64,000 nucleotides of DNA from Bacilli bacterium (GTDB lineage Bacteria; Bacillota_I; Bacilli_A; RFN20; CAG-288), in NCBI GenBank assembly GCA_022652945.1, contig JALCRV010000008.1:1-64000 (forward strand). Reading direction: 5' to 3'. Made by a program: the position numbers and the translations under genes. Below the pieces are notes generated by a model, which searched no databases, had not been told where the DNA came from, and saw only the letters and a list, made by a program, of their open reading frames with translations. Positions 47,541 through 54,615 of this stretch are shown piece after piece; position 1 is the first letter of the stretch, and each line of letters opens with the position of its first letter.

Positions 47541-48307
47541 GGCTTACCCTCCTCTTTGTCTTCTTTAGACGTTTCTTTGTCGATGAAGTCCATGACGGAC
47601 TCCATATCATCATCAGTCACTTTAATTTTTTTGCTTGTCTTGCTGACTCGGCTGACCTGCCCTAAATTTACTAGGTATACTTCCTTCTTGTCTTCTGATA
47701 TTGCTGGTATCTGGTTTCCTCCTTCTTCAAGAATAGGCTCGATGCTTAACGGGACAGCGTTGATTATTTCTTTTGTGTCCATATAGAAAGAAGCAACTTC
47801 ACTGAGCTTTATGCATTCCTCTATGCTGCTGATAATCTTATAAGACTTCAGCATCTCTCTCTGGAAGAAAGGCTTAGAGGCGTATTCGTTAAGCAGGGAC
47901 TTGATATAGGCTGTGAATCCCATATCTACTTTCCGCAAGACGGAATCGTGGATATAGATAAAATCATTTTTGTGTTCCTTGTTTATTCGGAAAGAAAGGT
48001 TGGTGGAGGCATCAGTAGAGAAGTCGAAAGAATCGAGATAGATGCCGTAAAGGCTGTTTTCAATCGCGCTTACAAGCTTCTCATCACCTTTGTTCGCCTT
48101 CAGAAGCCTCTCATGAAGATCTTCTCTGTACGAATTGAGGTTTGGCACAAGTTCGTTGATATAGCCTCCGACGTTGGGCTTCTTGTCTTTTATGAACTTG
48201 AAACGATAGGCATCGAAGCAAAGGATGTCATAGATTCCTGTCGAGATGTCGAAGTTTGTCGTTTCTTTGAACAGATATCTTTCGTATTCCACAAATAAAT
48301 TATACAA
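47528..48307 (-). CDS. RHH/WYL-type regulator, possibly shortened
   Basis: A 259-residue protein. The N-terminal ~70 residues have a ribbon-helix-helix-like plan (GIYDILCFDAYRFKF, then VGGYINELVPNLNSYREDL). The middle holds MGFTAYIKSLLNEYASKPFFQRE, typical of the region before a WYL domain, and residues ~185-245 look like a small WYL-type barrel (KKEVYLVNLGQVSRVSK). The longer C-terminal part seen in the remnant at 33026-33496 is absent. First gene of a coupled operon with the 51- and 81-residue genes; divergent from the nuclease-tip pair. Family assignment is by similarity of layout. Confidence 0.55.
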   Translation of the reverse strand: MYNLFVEYERYLFKETTNFDISTGIYDILCFDAYRFKFIKDKKPNVGGYINELVPNLNSYREDLHERLLKANKGDEKLVSAIENSLYGIYLDSFDFSTDASTNLSFRINKEHKNDFIYIHDSVLRKVDMGFTAYIKSLLNEYASKPFFQREMLKSYKIISSIEECIKLSEVASFYMDTKEIINAVPLSIEPILEEGGNQIPAISEDKKEVYLVNLGQVSRVSKTSKKIKVTDDDMESVMDFIDKETSKEDKEEGKPCSD

Positions 48308-48473
48308 CTTGTATAGATAATATTTAACATTTGCATTTCATTATATTATAAAAAAGGCTATTTTAAGCAAAAGTTGTGCATAATTTTGCTCAATCAAAAT
48401 AGACACAATCTATTTATTTAATGGACTTATTATATTCTTGTAGGCAGAAAAATTATAAAGGAGAAGCAATTTG

Positions 48474-48860
48474 ATGAATCGATATAAAAGAGTCCCTTCC
48501 CATGAAAGCAAGGATTTTGGGAAAAAGTACGAGGATGAGGTTGCTAGAATAATAGGTAAGTTAATTAAGATAACATCAAGAGGTAAGGTGTATTATAAAA
48601 ACGGGAGGCGTTTTTGCGAGACTGATATTGAAACAAAAAGCAGCGCAATCGAGGTTAAGAGTGGCCGCGGGAATGACATGCTCAGTCAATTGAACAGGTA
48701 TTCTCAAGTGACAAAAAAAGAGCCGATTGGATTTGGAAAAAAGCTCAGATTACCTAACAAAAGAGAAATAAGAAAAAGATTTAAGTTATTTGAAGACGAA
48801 GATTCTTTAACAGATTATTTAGTTTCAAAAGGCGACGGAAAAAGATGGAGGAAAAAATAA
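48474..48860 (+). CDS. orphan PD-(D/E)XK nuclease-like toxin tip
   Basis: A 128-residue basic protein starting at the ATG at 48474 (GGAGAAGCAATTTG before it). A nuclease core is seen as KKYEDEVARIIGKL, then FCETDIETKSSAIEVKSGRG and LNRYSQVTKKEPIGFGKK; ExxK-type acidic and Lys residues are present. It shares this core with 38695-39174 but has a different tail (LFEDEDSLTDYLVSKGDGK). No export signal. One base separates it from the next gene. It resembles the toxin tip of a polymorphic or contact-dependent toxin with its immunity gene. Confidence 0.68.
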   Translation: MNRYKRVPSHESKDFGKKYEDEVARIIGKLIKITSRGKVYYKNGRRFCETDIETKSSAIEVKSGRGNDMLSQLNRYSQVTKKEPIGFGKKLRLPNKREIRKRFKLFEDEDSLTDYLVSKGDGKRWRKK

Positions 48861-48861
48861 T

Positions 48862-49245
48862 ATGAATGACATTACATATTTAACGAAATCAATTATCAGC
48901 AAGGAAGAATATAGTTCAATAATTTCTGGCATCGATGGCGCCCATCTTGAAGATAACGGAAACGGTCAGCTTTGGATTGATCTCGATGGTAAGAAAGGAA
49001 CTCAGATGATCATTACATTGGTCACCATTAAGGATGGCATCATTGATTTTGGATTTAATCCTAAGCTGTCTTATAGAGCATCTGAATTGCCATTCGAAAA
49101 GCCGGTATTTAATATAGCTCAGTACAGAAATTCCGCTCTAGCTTCAATAGTCATTCGTGCCTTGGGAGAAAAGCACCCGGAATTGAAGTATATGTCGGAC
49201 TATATGGAAAAATTCGAGCCAGTATCCAAGAAACTAAAATTATAA
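48862..49245 (+). CDS. immunity-like protein
   Basis: A 127-residue protein following the nuclease tip after one base (TAA t ATG). Mixed alpha/beta, acidic in the first half (GIDGAHLEDNGNGQLWIDLDG). No recognised domain. Position suggests it neutralises the nuclease-like product. Confidence 0.65.
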   Translation: MNDITYLTKSIISKEEYSSIISGIDGAHLEDNGNGQLWIDLDGKKGTQMIITLVTIKDGIIDFGFNPKLSYRASELPFEKPVFNIAQYRNSALASIVIRALGEKHPELKYMSDYMEKFEPVSKKLKL

Positions 49246-49261
49246 TGTAATAAGCTTTCAC

Positions 49262-49372
49262 GCGCTAAATAATGTTCTCGGATTATTTGATGAGACTGGA
49301 TTTTACCTTCTATCAAAAGGGGATGAAAAACCTCGAATGTATTCCAGAATAAAATATTGTAGGAAAAAATAA
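49262..49372 (+). pseudogene. 3' remnant of a second nuclease-tip gene
   Basis: The frame ..NNVLGLFDETGFYLLSKGDEK.. to CRKK-stop resembles the C-terminus of the 48474 protein (LFEDEDSLTDYLVSKGDGK ... RKK-stop). Like it, it ends AGGAAAAAATAATATG at the start of an immunity-like gene. Only ~36 codons remain. Confidence 0.6.
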
Positions 49373-49373
49373 T

Positions 49374-49799
49374 ATGAAAGATGCTGAATTTATAGTTGAT
49401 GGGACGCTAACTGAAGAATACCTCATTGGAATCATCAAAGAGTTGAAATGGAATTTTGCGACTAAAGAAGAGTCAGATGGCAAGAATATAAATGTATTAG
49501 ATCACAATGGTAATTTCTTGGGAACTATTTACTTAACGAGAATCAAGCAAAATGGTGAAGTCTCTTATGGCGAAGACTCATTGCAAATCGAAAAATATTT
49601 TGAAGATTGTCAATTTAAAATGGCTCAGCCTATTATATATTTTATTGACTTCACTTCGGAGACACGCCATTTTCCCAAGAATCTTATTAAGCGGATGGCC
49701 AAGGATCATCATGAGATTTGGTTTTGGATTGAAGGTTCGGATTATCTTAGACCTTATTGCGGTTTCGCAAGATTGTTCAAGAAAAAACTGCCCATATAA
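49374..49799 (+). CDS. immunity-like protein of a lost toxin tip
   Basis: A 141-residue protein of unknown family (LTEEYLIGIIKELKWNF at the start; aromatic-rich end DHHEIWFWIEGSDYLRPY). It directly follows the remnant of a nuclease-tip gene with the same junction sequence as the intact pair, so it is probably the orphan immunity gene of that lost partner. Confidence 0.6.
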   Translation: MKDAEFIVDGTLTEEYLIGIIKELKWNFATKEESDGKNINVLDHNGNFLGTIYLTRIKQNGEVSYGEDSLQIEKYFEDCQFKMAQPIIYFIDFTSETRHFPKNLIKRMAKDHHEIWFWIEGSDYLRPYCGFARLFKKKLPI

Positions 49800-49827
49800 T
49801 AACATTAGGCTAAAAATAATGTGTTTA

Positions 49828-49892
49828 TAGTGAATCCCTAATGCTGGACTTTAAATAGTATTGTAGCCCAGGTCCAACTATTGGGTTCACTA
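49828..49892. repeat. 21-base imperfect inverted repeat
   Basis: TAGTGAATCCCTAATGCTGG at 49828 pairs with GTCCAACTATTGGGTTCACTA ending at 49892, leaving a ~22-base loop. It lies 28 bases after the immunity-like gene. It could be a terminator (TTTTCTTTT follows) or the end of a small mobile element. Confidence 0.5.
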
Positions 49893-50056
49893 CAGTTTTC
49901 TTTTCTGCCATTTTTATACACATCTTAATATGTTCCAAATGTCGCACTTTTGGCGAAATTCACTGAAAAAGTATTTATTAGCCTTAATTTTACTGCAAAA
50001 GCCCGTTACCCACAAAATATCCAATGTCGCCAACATGCCACCAACAGGACAATGGA
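49893..50056. other. gene-free stretch before R10
   Basis: No gene supported; it forms the end of the R9-R10 cassette, leading into the rlmCD-end copy R10. Confidence 0.4.
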
Positions 50057-50155
50057 CTACTTCTTTAACACTAAAGCAACGACCGTCTCTAAAGGGGTTG
50101 AAGCGTTGAAGTGAATGGTATTGGGACGAGGTTGACCAAAGGAAGTGGATTTGTT
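50057..50155 (-). repeat. att-like rlmCD-end repeat R10 plus type-B cassette end
   Basis: Minus strand, 50095 to 50057: PLETVVALVLKK-stop, a fourth tip version. The core has lost the HV residues (AAAGGGG instead of ACATGTG). The right side is type B (GTTGAAGTGAATGGTATTGG). Confidence 0.7.
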
Positions 50156-50232
50156 GAGATTGCAAATAATAATCAATTCTTAGAGATTTTTCTATTTTTG
50201 ATGCCAAGTCTTTCCGAATAAGGTACTTTCTC

Positions 50233-50454
50233 TTAGCCCAGCCTCAGAACTATATTGGCATTAATAATGTTCTGAGCTTCCTTTGGAAGATGTGAGATTT
50301 CATCAATCGAGATGAACTTCTGCTTCTCCGAGCTTTCGTAAATTTTAAGCAGCTGAGCGATTGACTGTGTTTGTATCTGCTTGAAGAAGAAAGAGTCATG
50401 GCAGACAATTGGCAGTTTTGTCAGGTTAATCATTGCGAGGTCGAAAACTATACG
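50233..50454 (-). pseudogene. C-terminal remnant of a DUF2326-type ATPase partner
   Basis: The frame RIVFDLAMINLTKLPIVCHD to the end ..NIINANIVLRLG-stop resembles the last ~70 residues of DUF2326 proteins (RecN/SMC-like ATPases found in some defence operons): FDLAL..L.KLP...HDS, then FISIDEISHLPKEAQ. It is cut off upstream by a TAA at about 50452, where the toxin-tip gene on the other strand begins. Confidence 0.6.
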
Positions 50455-50717
50455 TTAGGGAAATCTTCTCTGATGATCCGGACAAAGCCGCAAAGGACTT
50501 CTATGATAAAATAGGATTAGGCAGAGAATATTTGAAATTTGATTCGAATGATCTAGAGATTGTAAAAATGATGGACGGATCATTAATTGTTTACCGCCCT
50601 ATTACATCTTCTCCTAACAGTCCGGCGATTGAAATTAACATTAAGTATAGTTCAGATAACTGTGGCTTAAAAAGCCAGAAAATACATTTTGTTAAAATAA
50701 AGAAAGGAAACAAATGA
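50433..50717 (+). CDS. orphan polymorphic-toxin C-terminal tip
   Basis: A 94-residue frame from a TTG; recognisable sequence starts SDDPDKAAKDFYDKIGLG and continues DGSLIVYRPITSSPNSPAIE to QKIHFVKI. This pattern (DDPxKAAxDFYDKI ... MxDGxxxxYRxxxSSxxSPAxxIN ... QKIHFVK) is that of toxin tips at the end of large LXG/Rhs-type proteins in Firmicutes. Here it has no carrier and overlaps a foreign gene remnant, so the 5' end has been cut and expression is uncertain. Its product would need its own start. An immunity-like gene follows. Confidence 0.65.
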   Translation: MRGRKLYVREIFSDDPDKAAKDFYDKIGLGREYLKFDSNDLEIVKMMDGSLIVYRPITSSPNSPAIEINIKYSSDNCGLKSQKIHFVKIKKGNK

Positions 50718-50718
50718 A

Positions 50719-51336
50719 ATGAGCGACACAAGAATAAGAAAAAACGAAATAGCTCTTCTGAAAAGCACTATTGGACAGAAATTGATCAAATACAGGCACG
50801 ATCCTTTTTGCCACACGCCAACATTTTCGATTCAGGGTGAAGTCTTTTTCTCTAACGTAATTGTACAAATCAAATGTGATGAATACCCATTTGATTTCTT
50901 TGAGGCTGGAACGGAAGATATTTCAGCCTTGTCATTTAGAACTATTAAAGAAGGTGAAGCGGTCTCTGCGGCCATAGGAATAAAGCAAATAGATTTTCCA
51001 GTAAATGAAGAAGTACACGACATTTGGATAGTCGAGGATGACATTCAGGAATTTGTCAAAGGAAAACCAGGTAAGACCTATCAGTTGACGAGAGGAATCG
51101 TATTTGTTCTCGAGGACTGTCAGTTAGCATTTGAGAAAGATGTTTGGCTATCTGTGGAAATCATCCCTCACAAGGGAAAAGATGTCCTCTCGAAATTCGA
51201 TCCTCTCGGCAACGACCTTGGTGGTTGGCCTAAAGGCTGTATGTCGAAGAACAAGAGAACTGTCTACAGTCTTCTTGATGGTCGAATCGTCTCAGAAGAG
51301 GAAAATGAGTCGCATGAGGATCCTGACGCTGATTAA
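50719..51336 (+). CDS. immunity-like protein for the toxin tip
   Basis: A 205-residue acidic protein that starts one base after the toxin-tip stop, with AAAGGAAACAAATGA before the ATG. Unrecognised family; beta-rich middle and an acidic end (EEENESHEDPDAD). Order, spacing and charge fit the cognate immunity protein. Confidence 0.65.
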   Translation: MSDTRIRKNEIALLKSTIGQKLIKYRHDPFCHTPTFSIQGEVFFSNVIVQIKCDEYPFDFFEAGTEDISALSFRTIKEGEAVSAAIGIKQIDFPVNEEVHDIWIVEDDIQEFVKGKPGKTYQLTRGIVFVLEDCQLAFEKDVWLSVEIIPHKGKDVLSKFDPLGNDLGGWPKGCMSKNKRTVYSLLDGRIVSEEENESHEDPDAD

Positions 51337-51339
51337 TTA

Positions 51340-51484
51340 GGACTCTAAATAAAAATATCTGAAGGAAAATTCGTTTCCTTAATGGACTGCTTTCTCAAAC
51401 GAAAACTACACCTATTATCGCCGTTTATCAGATTGATAAGGGACAAACGTTTCCAATAATGATTACTAATGATGTGAAAGGAAA
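51340..51484 (+). pseudogene. possible toxin-tip remnant before DUF4926 gene
   Basis: The frame KTTPIIAVYQIDKGQTFPIM then ITNDVKGK-stop ends at 51488, just before the DUF4926 gene, in the position held by toxin tips elsewhere in the array. No start and no recognised domain. Confidence 0.3.
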
Positions 51485-51490
51485 ATAGTT

Positions 51491-51688
51491 ATGCAATTAA
51501 AAGAGAACGATCGCGTTAGAACCTTAGTTGAAAAAGAGGGACATCCTGTGGGAACTCTCGGCGTTTTAGTTAGCATTTACGCGGATGGAAAGGCAGGAGA
51601 GGTGGAGGTCTGGGACAAGACGGGTTACCCCATCGATGTTGTGACCTATGAGCTTTCCGAGCTTTCCATTGTCCCTTTAGATAAGTAA
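51491..51688 (+). CDS. DUF4926-like small protein
   Basis: A 65-residue protein with the pattern of DUF4926: LKENDRVRTLVEKEG, GTLGVLVSIYADGKAGEVEV, then VVTYELSELSIVPLD. Members often lie directly after toxin-tip genes and are thought of as immunity or antitoxin partners. GAAAGGAAAATAGTT precedes the ATG. Last gene of the cassette next to rlmCD. Confidence 0.72.
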   Translation: MQLKENDRVRTLVEKEGHPVGTLGVLVSIYADGKAGEVEVWDKTGYPIDVVTYELSELSIVPLDK

Positions 51689-51896
51689 AAGAAAGAAGGT
51701 TTAGAGGTTTTTAAGATTGCTTGACAAATGTTAAAAAATACTGCGTACAAACGATGGTAAATAATTCCTTAATTTTCAAAGCAGTAAACTTAAAAGAATC
51801 TTATCAAAACCGATGATACTTTTCCCGACTTTTTCGAACTTTTTCCATCATGAAAACGAACCTTTGTTATTTGCGGCTTACACCCCTGAAACCCAG

Positions 51897-52007
51897 TCTC
51901 AACCTACCTAGACTGGAGTCGTAGACATGTCAATTGGTAGAACTGTTTAAAGTACCCTTTTTATCGGATAATTATCGTAATTTTAGGCTGACCACCGTCT
52001 CAACATG
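51897..52007 (-). repeat. rlmCD 3' end and right border R11 of the array
   Basis: This is the repeat at the true gene: minus strand 52007 to 51972 encodes HVETVVSLKLR-stop of rlmCD. Downstream of the stop it continues to TCTCAACCTACC with the shared GTAGACATGTCAATTGGTAG block. To the right of 52007 the methyltransferase body begins instead of a cassette end. Confidence 0.85.
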
Positions 52008-53330
52008 TGAAGTCTGGGGAAACATATCAACCGGTGTAACGGAGACTAAATCATAAGTATCCTTTAAGTCCGCTAAGTCTCTAGCTAACGTGACCGGGTT
52101 ACAAGAAATATAGATGATCTTTTTAGGCTTAATCTCTTTTAAGGCTAGGAGGAATTCCGGAGTGGAGCCTTTGCGCGGAGGATCCATAAAGACCACATCG
52201 AAATGGGCCTTCTCTTTATTCTCAAGCAGGTAGGTAGTACAGTCGGCCTGGATAAATTCGGCGTTAGGGATCTTATTCATCTTTGCATTCAGTCTGGCAT
52301 CTCTGACCGCTGAGGGCTCAATCTCTACTCCGAGGACTTTTTTAGCTTTAATCGAAGCGCATAATCCGATAGTCCCCGTCCCGGAATAGGCATCCAAGAC
52401 TTCCTCTTGACCCGTTAAGCCCGCTTGATCTAAAGCGGTCTTATATAGCACTTCGGTCTGCAGAGGATTAGTCTGGTAAAACGAGCGAGAGGAAATCAAA
52501 AAGGAAAGATTAAAGATCGAATCTTTGATCTTCCCAGAGCCGAATAAAACATCTTCCTGCTCTCCGAGAATGACATTAGTATGTCTTGTATTGATATTCT
52601 GGACAACGGTTGTGACCTCAGGGAACATCTTGACGATCTCTTTAGCGAGATTGACTTTCCCGTAGAAATCCCTATTGGAAGTCACCAGGACGACCATCGT
52701 TTCTTTAAAATGTAAAGACTCCTTAATCAGGATATGCCTGATTAACCCTCTTCCTTTATCTTCATCGTAAGGCGGGATATGGTATTTAGTCAGCAGTTTC
52801 TTAATCCCTTTAAGGATCTTTTCCGCTTCCTCTGTTTCGATTAAGCAGTCCTCAAGGGGAACGATCTGATGGGTATTCTCTTTAAAAAAGCCGGAGACAA
52901 CTTGGCCTTTAACTAACCTTATCGGAACTTGGACCTTATTGCGGAAACGATAAGGGGAAGCCATCCCTAAAGTAGGGCTAGGCTCAAAATCGATCTTTGC
53001 GAACTTATGGAGAAGATTTTTTACTTTGTCTCTTTTATATTCCAACTGTCCTTGGTAGGAAAGGTGCATCAAAGAGCAGCCACCGCATTCCTGATAGTAA
53101 GGACAAAGAGGCTTAACTCTTAAAGGGGAATCATTAAATCTTCTTTTTACTTTAATAGCGGAGATCTCGTCTTTATATGTCTCGACTTCTAATTCAGCCT
53201 TTTCTGAAGGCAGCAGATTATCGACAAAAAGGGTCTGTCCGTTTAAACGGACGATCCCTTTGCCGTTATCATCGATAGCGACACATTCGCCTTCTAAAGT
53301 CTTGTTTCCTTCTCTTTTAGGGTATTCCAT
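51972..53330 (-). CDS. rlmCD: 23S rRNA (uracil-C5)-methyltransferase, RlmCD/RumA type
   Basis: A 452-residue TrmA-family enzyme; I place the start at 53330 (MEYPKREGNKTLEGECVAIDD) because the longer frame adds unrelated residues, although no strong ribosome site is seen. N-terminal TRAM domain (~1-60), iron-sulphur Cys cluster CPYYQECGGC (~80-89), SAM motif DAYSGTGTIGL (~313), MDPPRKG (~381), catalytic Cys in YISCNPVTLARD (~407), and the end DMFPQTSHVETVV typical of the family. It makes m5U in 23S rRNA. The 3' end is the target of the cassette array; the last codons are supplied by the border repeat. Confidence 0.9.
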   Translation of the reverse strand: MEYPKREGNKTLEGECVAIDDNGKGIVRLNGQTLFVDNLLPSEKAELEVETYKDEISAIKVKRRFNDSPLRVKPLCPYYQECGGCSLMHLSYQGQLEYKRDKVKNLLHKFAKIDFEPSPTLGMASPYRFRNKVQVPIRLVKGQVVSGFFKENTHQIVPLEDCLIETEEAEKILKGIKKLLTKYHIPPYDEDKGRGLIRHILIKESLHFKETMVVLVTSNRDFYGKVNLAKEIVKMFPEVTTVVQNINTRHTNVILGEQEDVLFGSGKIKDSIFNLSFLISSRSFYQTNPLQTEVLYKTALDQAGLTGQEEVLDAYSGTGTIGLCASIKAKKVLGVEIEPSAVRDARLNAKMNKIPNAEFIQADCTTYLLENKEKAHFDVVFMDPPRKGSTPEFLLALKEIKPKKIIYISCNPVTLARDLADLKDTYDLVSVTPVDMFPQTSHVETVVSLKLR

Positions 53331-53605
53331 ACGTGTTAATTGTAGCCTAGTAAGCCTTTTATTTCCATCTTCCCGCCTTCTGGTAAGCAGAAAATATCTT
53401 CCTTTTCCTTTACCTAAGGAAGAAGAGATATCGAAAAAGAATCTAAATAGATTAAAAGAGAAAAAACTTTTTTGAAGCAACTTAACCACCCGCGATACTA
53501 GTTTTCTCCTAATGTCCCGAGAGTAAAAGATATTTACGTCCTTAAAGTTTTTTTAATGGACTTTAATTTCTTTTGTTTAAAGCCCAAGCAAAGGACTTGC
53601 AACCT

Positions 53606-53633
53606 TTGACAGAACTATCTTGTAGACTATAAT
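53606..53633 (+). promoter_or_regulatory. promoter of the aldolase gene
   Basis: TTGACA (53606-53611), 16 bases, TATAAT (53628-53633): near-consensus housekeeping promoter about 30 bases before the AAAGGAG ribosome site and ATG at 53666. Confidence 0.8.
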
Positions 53634-53665
53634 AAAGGAGACTAGAGAACTCAAAGGAGCAATGT

Positions 53666-54556
53666 ATGAATACAGAGCAGCTTAGCATTATGCAAAACCG
53701 CAAAGGGTTTATCGCCGCCTTGGATCAATCCGGCGGTTCGACTCCGAAAGCCTTGGCGGCTTACGGTGTCCCGGAAGGGAGCTATCCGAAAGAAGAGATG
53801 TTTAACGTGATGCATCAGATGCGTTCCAGAGTCATGACCGCACCGACCTTTACTTCGGAAAAGATCCTCGCTGCCATCCTTTTTGAAATGACCATGGATG
53901 CTAAGGTTGAAGAGAAATACACCGCTGATTATCTGTGGGAAGAGAAGAAAATTGTCCCGTTCCTCAAGATCGATAAAGGCTTGATGGATGAAAAAGACGG
54001 TGTCAGATTGATGAAGGAGATCCCGGGGCTAGATAATTTATTGACCCGCGCGGTCGATCGTCATATCTTCGGCACCAAGGAACGCTCCGTCATCAATAAA
54101 GCTGATGAGAAGGGGATTGAAGCAATCGTCAAACAGCAGTTTGAGATCGCGCGAAAAGTCATCTCCTTCGGCTTAGTCCCGATCATCGAACCGGAAGTCA
54201 CCATCTCCATCCCCGATAAAGCGGAAGCGGAGAAGATCCTTCTAACTAAATTGCTGGATGCGATGAAGACCTTAAAAGAAGAAGATAAGGTGATCCTTAA
54301 GCTCTCCTTACCGTCCGTTCCTGGTTTTTATGATCATCTGGCCTTAGATCGTCACGTGGTCAGAATCGTCGCCCTCTCCGGCGGCTACTCCTTAGAGGAA
54401 GCTGATAACCAACTGAAGAAGAATAAGATGATGATCGCTTCCTTCTCCAGAGCTTTGCTCCAGAATTTAAGAGCCCAGCAGTCGGATGAACAGTTCGATA
54501 TGGAACTGAAGCTGGCGATCGATCAGATTTACGACGCTTCCGTCAACAAAGAGTAA
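53666..54556 (+). CDS. fda: class I fructose-bisphosphate aldolase
   Basis: A 296-residue class I (Schiff-base) aldolase of the bacterial type: GFIAALDQSGGSTPKAL (~residues 10-26), VPFLKIDKGL (~95), FGLVPIIEPEVTI (~170) and a Lys-bearing VILKLSLPSVPG strand (~210). It splits fructose-1,6-bisphosphate in glycolysis and needs no metal. Strong promoter and a terminator downstream indicate a single highly expressed gene. Confidence 0.93.
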   Translation: MNTEQLSIMQNRKGFIAALDQSGGSTPKALAAYGVPEGSYPKEEMFNVMHQMRSRVMTAPTFTSEKILAAILFEMTMDAKVEEKYTADYLWEEKKIVPFLKIDKGLMDEKDGVRLMKEIPGLDNLLTRAVDRHIFGTKERSVINKADEKGIEAIVKQQFEIARKVISFGLVPIIEPEVTISIPDKAEAEKILLTKLLDAMKTLKEEDKVILKLSLPSVPGFYDHLALDRHVVRIVALSGGYSLEEADNQLKKNKMMIASFSRALLQNLRAQQSDEQFDMELKLAIDQIYDASVNKE

Positions 54557-54566
54557 AAGGATACTT

Positions 54567-54604
54567 AAAAAGCCAAGGAATTGAGTGATTCTTCCTTGGC
54601 TTTT
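54567..54604. terminator. bidirectional intrinsic terminator
   Basis: AAAAAGCCAAGGAA and TTCCTTGGCTTTT form a perfect stem with a 10-base loop between the convergent aldolase and cysE genes. Confidence 0.88.
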
Positions 54605-54615
54605 CTGATGGTTAA

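Larger units (their letters stand above)
29341..52007 (-). mobile_element. cassette array inserted at the 3' end of rlmCD
   Basis: Eleven or more copies of the last 7-17 codons of an rlmCD-like gene mark the cassette borders, all on the minus strand, the last being the true gene end. Borders end at 29445, 30940, ~32567 (decayed), 32953, 34223, 36416, 39662, 41434, 45360, 47065, 50095 and 52007. Between them lie cassettes of about 0.4-4 kb carrying ATPases, Fic proteins, toxin/immunity-like pairs, regulators and a metabolic operon, with strongly differing base composition. No integrase, resolvase or transposase gene is visible inside. I infer successive site-specific insertion at the rlmCD end by a recombinase encoded elsewhere. 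Confidence 0.8.

Noticed and set aside
29341-52007. Classical integron with attC sites
   Set aside because: TCTCAAC occurs at both ends of several repeats, recalling attC core sites, but the two copies are direct rather than inverted, there is no GTTRRRY partner and no intI gene. The rlmCD-end explanation accounts for the repeats better.
29341-52007. CRISPR array or tandem repeat array
   Set aside because: Repeats are 0.4-4 kb apart with genes between them and vary in sequence; no short regular spacers and no cas genes.
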